A stretch of 34,607 bases of DNA from NCBI GenBank assembly GCA_050252335.1, contig JBFWLB010000029.1:1-34607 (forward strand), read 5' to 3'. The first letter of the stretch is position 1. Every line of letters begins with the position of its first letter. The notes beneath the pieces are model-generated. The model worked only from the letters and a program-made list of their open reading frames with translations. It made no database searches and was not told the origin of the DNA. The position numbers and the translations under genes are program-made. The DNA is from Berkiella_A sp050252335. GTDB lineage: Bacteria > Pseudomonadota > Gammaproteobacteria > Berkiellales > Berkiellaceae. Of this stretch, positions 25,236-32,796 are shown in pieces.

Positions 25236-27131
25236 ATGAGTTATGTCGATCACGATGAGGCACAACAATCTCAGCTGCAAGATCTCATTGCAGCGGGTAA
25301 AGAGAAAGGTTATTTAACCTATGCAGAGGTAAGTGACTTACTTCCTTATCATGTTGTTGATCCTGAACAAGTTGAAGACATCATCAATATGATGACCGAT
25401 ATGGGTATCTCTGTTTATGAGGTAGCACCAGATGAAGATGAATTGTCTTTAGGTAATGACTTTAGTAATGCGCATGATAATGGCGATGGCATTTCTTTTT
25501 CTCCAGATAGTGAATTCGGACGCACCACTGATCCTGTAAGAATGTACATGCGTGAAATGGGTACAGTTGAGCTACTCACACGCCAAGGTGAAATTGAAAT
25601 TGCAAAAAGAATTGAAGTGGGCATTAAACAAGTGCTCTCTACTTTGGCAACCTATCCTCCCAATGTTAAATATGTTTTGGATGAATATAACCGTATTCGC
25701 AGTAGTGAAGGGCGCTTGGGAGATTTCATTACAGGATTTGTAGAAGAGCATTTGGCGGAAGGGGATGTGATTACCCTAGATACCTTGAGTGCCTTAAATG
25801 CGATGAGTTCATCCTCTAATGATACAACCATTGTTGCGGCAGACTTAGATGATGATGAAGAACGTCCAGAATCATCCGAAGATGAATTAGAATTAGAATC
25901 AGGCCCAGATCCTGAGATTGCTAATGCTTACTTCCAACGTTTAAATGATATTTATCAACAAACCGTGGCAGCAGAAGAAACCTATGGTTTGGATAGTCCA
26001 CAAACTGCACAATGCTATCAAGATTTAGGCCAAGTCCTTGCTGTTTTTAAGTTTGTACCCAAGGTATTTGAAGAACTTGTATCAAGAATGCGCGATCTTT
26101 TTAATTTGGTGCGCGCTCAAGAGAAAGCTATCGTCAATATTTGTGTACACAAAGGTAAAATGCAACGCCAAACCTTTGTGACCAGCTTTCCTGGTTTTGA
26201 AGTAGATTTCTCATGGGCGGACACAGTCTTTAAGACAACGCCTGAAAACGCTGAGAAGATGCAAGCCATTAAAGACCAAATCAAAGCACATCAAGAAAAA
26301 TTATTAGCCATTGAAAAGAATAGCGGTCGTAGAATTCCTGCCATTAAAGAGATCCATCGTAGTATGTCGATTGGTGAAGCAAGGGCACGTCGTGCTAAGA
26401 AAGAAATGGTGGAAGCGAATTTGCGTTTGGTAATTTCTATTGCTAAAAAATACACTAACCGTGGTTTACAGTTCTTAGACTTAATTCAAGAAGGCAACAT
26501 TGGTCTTATGAAAGCGGTTGATAAATTCGAATATCGCCGTGGTTACAAGTTCTCTACCTATGCGACTTGGTGGATTCGTCAGGCAATTACCCGTTCTATT
26601 GCAGATCAGGCGCGTACTATTCGTATTCCTGTACATATGATTGAAACGATTAACAAACTAAATCGTGTTGCACGTCAGATGTTACAAGAAATGGGGCGTG
26701 AGCCAACGCCAGAAGAATTGGGCAAACGCATGGGTATGTCGGAAGACAAAATCCGCAAAGTACTTAAGATTGCCAAAGAACCTATTTCTATGGAAACCCC
26801 TATTGGTGATGATGAAGATTCTCACTTAGGCGATTTCATTGAAGATACCGTTATCTCTAGTCCGGTGGATTCTGCTACCTCTTCTGGCTTAAGAGAAGCA
26901 ACGAAGCGTATCCTCTCTAGCTTAACTGCCAGAGAAGCTAAGGTGCTTAGAATGCGTTTTGGTATCGATATGAATACAGATCACACTCTAGAAGAAGTGG
27001 GTAAGCAATTTGATGTAACACGTGAGCGTATACGTCAGATAGAAGCTAAGGCGCTGCGTAAGTTAAGACAACCCAGCAGAGCGGACGATCTGAAGTCATT
27101 CTTACTCGAAGACGAAGAAGACAAACGTTAA
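25236..27131 (+). CDS. rpoD: RNA polymerase primary sigma factor RpoD (sigma-70)
   Basis: The ATG at 25236 gives 631 residues; it lies 11 bases after AAAGG, while the GTG at 25224 overlaps that site. Region 1.1 (about 1-80) is followed by region 1.2 from DPVRMYMREMG, an acidic non-conserved region (DDDEERPESSEDELELE), then region 2 with LRLVISIAKKYTNRGLQFLDLIQEGN and region 2.4 YATWWIRQAITRSIADQ. Region 3 has RIPVHMIETINKL. Region 4.2 is TLEEVGKQFDVTRERIRQIE, the -35 reader. It is the main housekeeping sigma factor. A 10-bp hairpin overlaps its stop codon. Confidence 0.98.
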   Translation: MSYVDHDEAQQSQLQDLIAAGKEKGYLTYAEVSDLLPYHVVDPEQVEDIINMMTDMGISVYEVAPDEDELSLGNDFSNAHDNGDGISFSPDSEFGRTTDPVRMYMREMGTVELLTRQGEIEIAKRIEVGIKQVLSTLATYPPNVKYVLDEYNRIRSSEGRLGDFITGFVEEHLAEGDVITLDTLSALNAMSSSSNDTTIVAADLDDDEERPESSEDELELESGPDPEIANAYFQRLNDIYQQTVAAEETYGLDSPQTAQCYQDLGQVLAVFKFVPKVFEELVSRMRDLFNLVRAQEKAIVNICVHKGKMQRQTFVTSFPGFEVDFSWADTVFKTTPENAEKMQAIKDQIKAHQEKLLAIEKNSGRRIPAIKEIHRSMSIGEARARRAKKEMVEANLRLVISIAKKYTNRGLQFLDLIQEGNIGLMKAVDKFEYRRGYKFSTYATWWIRQAITRSIADQARTIRIPVHMIETINKLNRVARQMLQEMGREPTPEELGKRMGMSEDKIRKVLKIAKEPISMETPIGDDEDSHLGDFIEDTVISSPVDSATSSGLREATKRILSSLTAREAKVLRMRFGIDMNTDHTLEEVGKQFDVTRERIRQIEAKALRKLRQPSRADDLKSFLLEDEEDKR

Positions 27132-27141
27132 GTTTGTCTTC
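27117..27141 (+). promoter_or_regulatory. Hairpin spanning the rpoD stop codon
   Basis: GAAGACAAAC (27117-27126) and GTTTGTCTTC (27132-27141) form a perfect 10-bp stem with the loop GTTAA, which contains most of the TAA stop. No T tract follows, so it is more likely an mRNA end-protecting or Rho-related structure than an intrinsic terminator. Confidence 0.5.
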
Positions 27142-27255
27142 GCCTCTGTCTCTGTCCCCTTAGGCTTCGTTGCCTTCGACTTTCACAATCCTCATGTACT
27201 TCTTTTGTACACTCCGGTTGCTCAAGTCTCAGCGCCTCGCCTAAGAACCAGAGGC
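27142..27255. repeat. Long imperfect-hairpin intergenic element after rpoD
   Basis: The ends GCCTCTG (27142-27148) and CAGAGGC (27249-27255), and CTTAGGC (27159-27165) with GCCTAAG (27239-27245), are inverted repeats. Inside, 27178-27199 and 27207-27228 form a second long imperfect hairpin around the loop TTCTTTT with GTAC/GTAC at its neck. The whole 114 bases can fold back on itself. It looks like a dispersed intergenic repeat rather than a gene, and is GC-richer than its surroundings. Confidence 0.55.
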
Positions 27256-27306
27256 TGTGACATTAATAAATTATTTAGTTTTCAATCTCAAAGTTAAAGC
27301 AGCGGA

Positions 27307-27335
27307 GTGACTTTCGTCTCAATTCGCGTTATGAT
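27307..27335 (+). promoter_or_regulatory. Candidate tRNA promoter
   Basis: GTGACT (27307-27312) and TATGAT (27330-27335) are 17 bases apart, placing the transcription start about 10 bases before the tRNA. So the tRNA need not depend on rpoD read-through. Confidence 0.4.
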
Positions 27336-27350
27336 TCAACCCTCTTTTCA

Positions 27351-27427
<77 letters not shown>

Positions 27428-27636
27428 TTTAAATCAAAGACTTAGCTTAGCCGCTCTACACTTTTTCCTATCAATGGGACACTCCTGGGTCACCTAACCG
27501 CAAAAAGACGCAATACAAAACTTAATTTTACTGTTGTTTGAAAGCAAGTGCCCAACGGTCAAAGCGCTCTTATGATTGGTATTAAAAACCAATGTTTAAA
27601 TTGATATAATTGAGCTAATCTACTTGGTGTGAAAAT
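27428..27636. other. Gap after the tRNA; start of accessory DNA
   Basis: No open frame of note is present. The end has a strong TATAAT (27605-27610) and a dyad TTGGT-N7-ACCAA (27576-27592) covering the -35 position, 27 bases before the next ATG. No second copy of the tRNA 3' end was found downstream in the window, so an attachment-site duplication is not shown. Confidence 0.4.
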
Positions 27637-27873
27637 ATGATCTTTTTGAATATTTCTATCAAAGAATTTTTGGAAAAATATCCTTCCCTTAAGGATAATT
27701 ATCCCCTGATATGTTCTTGTGGCAAGAAAATATATGAGTTAAAGGTTTACGCTACAAAGAGAAATGTTGGGCTAATACACCAAAATTGTTGCTGTGGCGT
27801 ACCTATGCAGACAATATCAATTTCAAGAACAAATGAAGCCGAGAACGAACTTCTGTCTGCTCTAATAATATAA
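27637..27873 (+). CDS. Small cysteine-rich protein of unknown function
   Basis: The protein has 78 residues. It has a CSCG pair (about residues 27-29) and a CCCG pair (about 51-53), spaced like a zinc ribbon, with a beta-rich stretch between. I do not recognise the family. A TATAAT box with an overlapping dyad lies just upstream, so it is probably expressed on its own and perhaps autoregulated. The gene ends one base before the end of a convergent gene. Zinc-ribbon proteins of this size are often small DNA- or protein-binding accessory factors, but that is inference. Confidence 0.55.
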   Translation: MIFLNISIKEFLEKYPSLKDNYPLICSCGKKIYELKVYATKRNVGLIHQNCCCGVPMQTISISRTNEAENELLSALII

Positions 27874-27874
27874 G

Positions 27875-28432
27875 CTAATTTTGTTTGGGTACTCCAGAAC
27901 AAATAATTTTGTTTTCTGAATTTCTTTGGACAAAATTCTTGAATTCCAAGCTAAATAGTTCTCCCTCGTAGCACTTTTCTAAATTACTCTCAGACTTTCT
28001 ATAAATCTTACTGGTATCTCGTCTATGGGCTTCAATACGGGGGAATTTACCTCTTCCAAATTTTCTGGGGTTTAATAGTTGTTCTGTAAGCTTTTCTTTA
28101 GCGCATTGTAAAAATTCAAGAATAATAGTCTCAGCCTCATCGACATTGAGCTCAAAAGACATTTTGTGTGCTGACCATGAGGTCTTGGTTTTATCAGAGG
28201 AATGCGAAGTTATTTGAAAATTTAAACCAGATGCTCCCCATGTAATGGAGCCCTTCACGCCAAAACTATGGCTATCAAAGCTGCTGGGTAGTAAAACACC
28301 AAAACAATTATTAGCTGGATAAATGCTATTTTGAAAACGATTTGTCGCACATCCCTTATTTAAGGTTTTGCATATAGTATTAATCGTAATCAAATCAGGC
28401 AATGTAAGGGGAATAGATGTTTTGTGCCTCAT
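27875..28432 (-). CDS. Hypothetical protein, 185 aa
   Basis: I do not recognise this 185-residue protein. It has no signal peptide or membrane helix. The first 90 residues look beta-rich (with GSITWGASGLNFQIT); a helix follows (DEAETIILEFLQCAKEKL), and the C-terminal third is basic with KFGRGKFPRIEAHRRD. The ATG at 28432 has no strong ribosome binding site. It is convergent with the small Cys-rich gene (one base apart) and divergent from the DUF2971-like gene. A position beside a tRNA and insertion sequences suggests accessory DNA. Confidence 0.6.
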   Translation of the reverse strand: MRHKTSIPLTLPDLITINTICKTLNKGCATNRFQNSIYPANNCFGVLLPSSFDSHSFGVKGSITWGASGLNFQITSHSSDKTKTSWSAHKMSFELNVDEAETIILEFLQCAKEKLTEQLLNPRKFGRGKFPRIEAHRRDTSKIYRKSESNLEKCYEGELFSLEFKNFVQRNSENKIICSGVPKQN

Positions 28433-28595
28433 GTTCTCTGCTTTAGTTTAGTTGAAGAATAAATCATATCGGCATTGTCCTTTTTTTCTTCACTCTAGTT
28501 AGCTGTATAGGCATCTATCTATTATGTGCAGCTAGTTGTTGAGCAAAAAGCTCTAAGCTTGCCTATAATTTTATCTAGAGAATATTGGGTGTTAT

Positions 28596-29354
28596 ATGAT
28601 TGAGCCACATGCTTTTTTATTAAGAAAACCAAAAGATGAGACGTTACTGTATAAAATAATCCCATCCCGGTATTTTATTGACATGCTGGAGAACAACTAT
28701 ATCTACTTTAGAAAAGTAGATACTTACCATGATGATACACGAGACGGTGATCAGCCTGATGCTGATAAATTGATTTCTGAGAATAAAAAATTTCAGCTTC
28801 ATTCTGGTTATACGCTTAAAGATTATTACTCTGATGCAAGATCTAAAACATATGCTTGCTGTTTTTCTACTCAAAATACCCAATTTCTTTGGGAGCATTA
28901 TTCGCATGGAGATAAAAATGCTATTTGCTTAGTATTAGATTGTCGGAAGCTAATTGAATACATAAATTCAGTATATATGAACGCTTTCCTAATTGTTAAC
29001 AACAATCGTTATAAAAATTTCTTATTTATAAACTATGGTTTAGTTACTTATGGAAATATGGATCAACTATTTGTGAAAGACAATTTTCTGAACCCTATTG
29101 AATATGCATATTTTAAAGATGCAAACAAATATTCAGATGAAGATGAATTTAGAATTACTTTATCATGTATTGGCATGTTTAAATATCAACTAGATGGGCG
29201 TCCCTTTGCTTTTCCTGAATCTTTAAAGTTAGAGTTTAATATTAGAGATGTTATTGCCAATAAGATCCTAAAAGAAATACTTATTGCATCTGGGCATGAC
29301 GAAGATCTTAGAATTAAGCTACAAGCAGCCACGAATATTATTGATGAGAGTTGA
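28596..29354 (+). CDS. DUF2971-like protein
   Basis: The protein has 252 residues. The order of features fits DUF2971: an N-terminal LYKIIPSRYFIDMLENNYIYF block, YACCFSTQNTQFLWEHYSHG followed by AICLVLD, then a mid strand IEYAYF and the late DEDEFRITL. DUF2971 proteins are poorly characterised, occur mainly in accessory DNA and are sometimes found near phage-defence genes. No catalytic residues are agreed. A TATAAT (28564-28569) with a distant TTGAGC lies upstream. An ISL3 element begins eight bases after its stop, so any former downstream partner may have been displaced. Confidence 0.6.
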   Translation: MIEPHAFLLRKPKDETLLYKIIPSRYFIDMLENNYIYFRKVDTYHDDTRDGDQPDADKLISENKKFQLHSGYTLKDYYSDARSKTYACCFSTQNTQFLWEHYSHGDKNAICLVLDCRKLIEYINSVYMNAFLIVNNNRYKNFLFINYGLVTYGNMDQLFVKDNFLNPIEYAYFKDANKYSDEDEFRITLSCIGMFKYQLDGRPFAFPESLKLEFNIRDVIANKILKEILIASGHDEDLRIKLQAATNIIDES

Positions 29355-29361
29355 TTACGAT

Positions 29362-30647
29362 GGGTCTCCACCAACAACGGGGGCACTTGAGTTCACGAAC
29401 AGAGTACTCTAACGCGTAATCTATAGTTTTCAAAATTCTTAAATCCATAAGCCCTGCGCTGTATTAATTTCATCTTTCGATGGAAGCCTTCGGTGATGCC
29501 ATTATTTTTGGTAAAGCGCCACATTCTGACAATTTCATCACGCCATTTATAAAGTGTCTTGCCTAGTTTAACGAGTGGCTCAAAGATGGCATCTTTGAGT
29601 TTCTGAATAAAATCTAAGAAGATGGGAAGAAGCTTGCGACACTGTCTGGCTTGTTGATGTTTGTGCTTGAGTAAATCAAGGACTCTGATTTTGAAATCGT
29701 AGAGAGCCTGTATAGAAGGGTTATCCTTTAAGAACTGAAACAGTTTATCTTTTTTAAGAGGTGTTAAATTTTCAGGATTGGTTCTTAGCATAGAGAGAAT
29801 ACCTCTTTGGTACTTAATATCAGTATTAATAGATTGGGCTGTTTGCATAAAGGCATGCTCGACAAGGCGCAAGACATGGAATCTATCTGCAACGATAAAG
29901 GCGTTAGGGAAGAAGCGCTTAACAAAATTACGATAGGTCTGACATAAGTCAATACAGACGACTTTAACGCGCTCTCTCCCTGGTATATCAACAATATGTG
30001 GGATAATTTCAGAGGATGATTTTCCCTTAGAGATATCAAATACACGGTGGCGTCTTAAATCACAAAAAGTAGTGGCAAACTGCCTTTTTTTAAAAGAATG
30101 TTCATCGATGCCTAGGACGGTAGGCCAGTGCCTGTTTTTAATAAACTGATTATGCAGTTGATAAAATCTTTGATACCAACGTTCTATAGTGGCTTGTCCG
30201 AGGTGTAGGTATCTAGACAAATCTGTTTTAGATACCCCTTGAGTGTGTTGTTGAAAGACCTGGGCTTTAAGTCTTTCGGTAGCGCGTTGATAGGGTTGAA
30301 TGCCCTGAAAGCGCTGATTGAAATAACGTTTGCAGCTATAACAGTAAAATTTATGTGCTTTAAACCGTATGGTTGTCCATCTCTCGCCAATAGACTCATG
30401 GCGGACTTCACGCACAAAGGTGTCTTTGATGCGCAGTTTACGCCCCCCACAATAAGGGCATGAGGGCTTAACATTGTAAGTTGCCTCAATGATTAGTGGG
30501 CTTGCTTTAAGTGTTTTCCTAATTGAAAATCCAGGTAAAAATAAAATATGATTGCTTCTAGGCACTTTAATCCTCATTTTGCTAATACTTTCACATACTT
30601 AGCTTAATATATTCGGGTTAAAGTGCCCCCTTCTTTGAGGGAGAGCC
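29362..30647 (-). mobile_element. ISL3-family insertion sequence, complete
   Basis: The 27-bp terminal inverted repeats are GGGTCTCCACC... (29362-29388) and the complement of 30621-30647 (GGCTCTCCCTC...); they agree best in the inner GGGGGCACTT. The single transposase gene fills the 1286-bp element. The expected 8-bp target duplication is absent: ATTACGAT is on the left and GACTTACT on the right. The element sits just after the DUF2971-like gene. Confidence 0.85.
29393..30577 (-). CDS. tnp: ISL3-family transposase
   Basis: The 394-residue protein has the N-terminal zinc finger of the family (C40-PY-C43 and C79-YS-C82), a helix-turn-helix region (GVSKTDLSRYLHLGQATIERW), and the DDE residues D158 (LGIDEHSF), D210 (VVCIDLCQTYRN) and E363 (GITEGFHRKMK). 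The closing RRAYGFKNFENYRLRV is the ISL3 signature. It is full length with no frameshift, so the element could still be active. It transposes DNA by a cut-and-paste DDE mechanism. Confidence 0.95.
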   Translation of the reverse strand: MRIKVPRSNHILFLPGFSIRKTLKASPLIIEATYNVKPSCPYCGGRKLRIKDTFVREVRHESIGERWTTIRFKAHKFYCYSCKRYFNQRFQGIQPYQRATERLKAQVFQQHTQGVSKTDLSRYLHLGQATIERWYQRFYQLHNQFIKNRHWPTVLGIDEHSFKKRQFATTFCDLRRHRVFDISKGKSSSEIIPHIVDIPGRERVKVVCIDLCQTYRNFVKRFFPNAFIVADRFHVLRLVEHAFMQTAQSINTDIKYQRGILSMLRTNPENLTPLKKDKLFQFLKDNPSIQALYDFKIRVLDLLKHKHQQARQCRKLLPIFLDFIQKLKDAIFEPLVKLGKTLYKWRDEIVRMWRFTKNNGITEGFHRKMKLIQRRAYGFKNFENYRLRVRVLCS

Positions 30648-30734
30648 GACTTACTTCAAATCCATATGGCCTAAACTTAATTTATGGCTGATTCCTCTGA
30701 TCTATGTGTTGGTGCACGTGTTTAAGGCTTTACA

Positions 30735-31073
30735 ATGGATTTATATCTTTGGGCCGCTATAGCAACTATCGTTGGGACATTACTGGCTGTATTTTATGCT
30801 ATAAAGAAATTCACCTCATGGTACCACCAGCGCAATATTTATAGAGTAGAAGATAAAGAGGTAACCCTACGTTGGTTAGAGCAAACTCCTTTAAAGCAGG
30901 GATGGGAAGATCAGGGGTATAGGTTAGCATGGCCACTTTTGAAGGAACTTGAAATTAAGAAATCGGAAGGTTGGGAAGTTATGTATGAAGTCGATGACAA
31001 AAACAAAATAAAATATAGGTTCGTTGTTATAAATAACCCTGATCATCTTCTCATGGGTAAGAAAGCCTCTTAG
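30735..31073 (+). CDS. Small protein with N-terminal membrane helix, unknown
   Basis: The protein has 112 residues. Residues about 4-23 (a Leu/Ala/Val-rich helix after MDLY) can span the membrane once, and a soluble, charged C-terminal part of about 85 residues follows with the run ITSWYHQ-like aromatic residues near 28-32. I do not recognise a family. It lies between the ISL3 right end and a remnant gene that begins 12 bases later; it could be the surviving part of a small operon. The start ATG at 30735 has no clear ribosome binding site. Confidence 0.5.
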   Translation: MDLYLWAAIATIVGTLLAVFYAIKKFTSWYHQRNIYRVEDKEVTLRWLEQTPLKQGWEDQGYRLAWPLLKELEIKKSEGWEVMYEVDDKNKIKYRFVVINNPDHLLMGKKAS

Positions 31074-31085
31074 ATATACTTTTAA

Positions 31086-31289
31086 ATGGATATAGTAACT
31101 ATGGATAGAAAGCCCAAGACGCACTCAGAAATCCTATGGCACTTTACTGGAGGCCCTTTATGGAGCGATCAGAAACAGCAACAACTAACTAAAAAAAAAT
31201 CACTAGCAGATGCTTATTCTGCTTTTTGCAGAGCTTCCCAGGAAGAGCTTCCCAGGACATCCAAAAAAGTTGACCGACCCATAAATTAA
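31086..31289 (+). pseudogene. Remnant resembling the start of an AbiGi-like protein
   Basis: Only 67 codons are open. Residues about 12-42 (SEILWHFTGGPLWSD and the following KKKSLADAY) resemble the N-terminus of proteins labelled AbiGi-family abortive-infection antitoxins, as I recall them. After about residue 46 the frame enters unrelated sequence with a 14-base tandem repeat, and it ends before the next gene. A run of nine A (31191-31199) lies in the middle. It is best read as a truncated gene whose 3' part was lost at the repeat. The family match is from memory and not verified. Confidence 0.4.
31231..31257. repeat. Tandem 14-bp repeat at a likely deletion joint
   Basis: GAGCTTCCCAGGA occurs twice (31231-31243 and 31245-31257), period 14, with a CTTCC/GGAAG dyad inside. 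It lies where the AbiGi-like frame loses its similarity. Confidence 0.6.
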
Positions 31290-31304
31290 TGACTATCATT
31301 AATT
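31284..31304. promoter_or_regulatory. Perfect dyad before the REP-associated transposase gene
   Basis: AATTAATGA (31284-31292) and TCATTAATT (31296-31304) form an exact 9-bp dyad around CTA, 22 bases before the transposase ATG. It could be a binding site for the transposase or an mRNA hairpin limiting its translation. Confidence 0.45.
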
Positions 31305-31326
31305 AATATTTTATATGGAATAGGTT

Positions 31327-32334
31327 ATGACCTTAGCTCGTTCAGAACAAATAAATCTAGAAGCAACGCCGTATTACCATGTGGTGAACCGTTGCGTCAG
31401 AAGAAGCTGGTTATGTGGCTTTGATAAATCCACCAATACGGATTATTCGCATCGTAAAGCTTGGATTGTTGATAGATTGAAATATCTTGCTGATGTATTT
31501 GCTATAAAAATATGTGCTTATGCCATCATGAGTAATCACTATCATGTTGTTTTACATGTTGATGACAAAGAAGCAGTGATTTGGACAGAGGATGAAGTTG
31601 TGCGTCGTTGGTCATGTATCTTCAAACAAGATGCAGAAAAAAATCGACATCTACCCTCGAAAATAAACCTTTGGCGAGAAAGATTAACCAGCATTAGTTG
31701 GTATATGCGCTGCTTAAATGAGAAGATTGCCCGAGATGTAAATGATGAAGATGATTGTAGCGGCCGATTTTGGGAAGGTCGCTTTAAATCTCAAGCTTTG
31801 CTCGATGAAGCGGCTTTATTAAGTGCAATGGTTTATGTGGATTTAAACCCAATCCGAGCGGGAACAGCTAAAACGCTAGAAACATCAGAATTCACCTCTA
31901 TTTATGAACGAATACAATGTATCAGCAAACAATTAAAATTATCCAACTCAAAAGCTATTAAGCAGAAAAATCTAGAAGCGTTAGAACTTAATGATAAGCC
32001 CACTCAGCCTAAGACATTAGTGCCCTTTGCTCATGTATCAGAAAATTCAACTAACGTAATTGATTTTAAACTCTTAGATTATTTAGAATTAGTCGATTAC
32101 ACAGGTCGTGTAATAAGAGATGACAAGCAGGCAGGTGCTATATATGAACAACTTTCCCCGATTTTAACCCGCCTTCAGTTTGAACCAAATAATTGGGTAT
32201 CATTTGTTAAAACAATAGAAACTCAATTCTCTCATGCTGTCGGAAATGAAATACTGCTGATAAACTTCAGCAACGGCAGGAAAAAATATTTGAAAGGGAC
32301 AAGTCAAGCCAAAAAAGTCTACGCAACCTTGTAG
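31327..32334 (+). CDS. REP-associated tyrosine transposase (Y1-type, IS200-like HUH)
   Basis: The protein has 335 residues. The N-terminal domain opens with YYHVVNRCVRRSWL, the metal-binding HUH motif is NHYHVVLH with H71 and H73, then GRFWEGRFKSQALLDEAAL, and YVDLNPIRA (170-178) contains the probable catalytic tyrosine. This matches the Y1 transposase family that acts on REP palindromes in other bacteria. The C-terminal 150 residues are an extension of the longer subgroup. Such genes are usually single, without insertion-sequence ends, as here. No frameshift is seen. Palindromes lie 22 bases upstream and about 200 bases downstream. Confidence 0.9.
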   Translation: MTLARSEQINLEATPYYHVVNRCVRRSWLCGFDKSTNTDYSHRKAWIVDRLKYLADVFAIKICAYAIMSNHYHVVLHVDDKEAVIWTEDEVVRRWSCIFKQDAEKNRHLPSKINLWRERLTSISWYMRCLNEKIARDVNDEDDCSGRFWEGRFKSQALLDEAALLSAMVYVDLNPIRAGTAKTLETSEFTSIYERIQCISKQLKLSNSKAIKQKNLEALELNDKPTQPKTLVPFAHVSENSTNVIDFKLLDYLELVDYTGRVIRDDKQAGAIYEQLSPILTRLQFEPNNWVSFVKTIETQFSHAVGNEILLINFSNGRKKYLKGTSQAKKVYATL

Positions 32335-32796
32335 TGTTGTAGTGCGATTTTATCAGCTATCTAAATCTGCAATAGAAGTATCGAGAGTATTTCATATTTT
32401 TAAAAGCACCCATCCTAATCGCTAGTCACTTATCAATAATGTGCAAACTTTACCTAACCCAAGATAAACGTGCGTTTTATTTGACCCTAATAATAATTGG
32501 CTGTCCTATTTACCGATTTTTGAGTATAGATCCCGGGTATAAGAGCGACTAAAGCGCGATGCGCTAAGTCGATCTAATCCCGGGATGACCAAAATTTAAA
32601 TTTCTTCAATAATTAATAATGAACAAAGTATGAAAGGTGAAATTAGATTTTAAAAGATGGGGTAAATTGATCGCTTACTGCTCTTCTACAGTTTATGCTG
32701 GATGGTTTAAACAATAAATTTTTGGTTAGCGCGATGGTGCCAATTGGTAAAACACGAGAAAATGCATAAGCGAAATTGAGAATTGCTGGGGCATAT
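32335..32796. other. Gap between transposase and HEAT gene
   Basis: This 462-base stretch has no convincing gene. Two tandem TTGTAGTG units (32329-32344) straddle the transposase stop. A GC-rich imperfect palindrome lies at 32530-32586. The last 150 bases are coding-like in more than one frame but have no start or family match, and may be a decayed gene. Confidence 0.5.
32530..32586. repeat. GC-rich REP-like palindrome downstream of the transposase
   Basis: The arms 32530-32557 and 32561-32586 are imperfect inverted repeats with ATCCCGGG at both outer ends and GCGC at the loop. In an AT-rich setting this stands out. Its position after a REP-associated transposase makes it a candidate REP unit, but similar ATCCCGGG palindromes also occur without such a gene. 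Confidence 0.6.

Noticed and set aside
27544..27575. Integron attC-like look of the sequence before the Cys-rich gene
   Set aside because: The paired core sites and foldback arms of attC are absent.
32643..32796. Coding-like minus-strand frame ending with a SINCRRAVSDQFTPSFKI-like tail
   Set aside because: Its upstream part lies inside the HEAT gene in another frame, it has no start of its own and no family match. A decayed gene is possible, but not supported.
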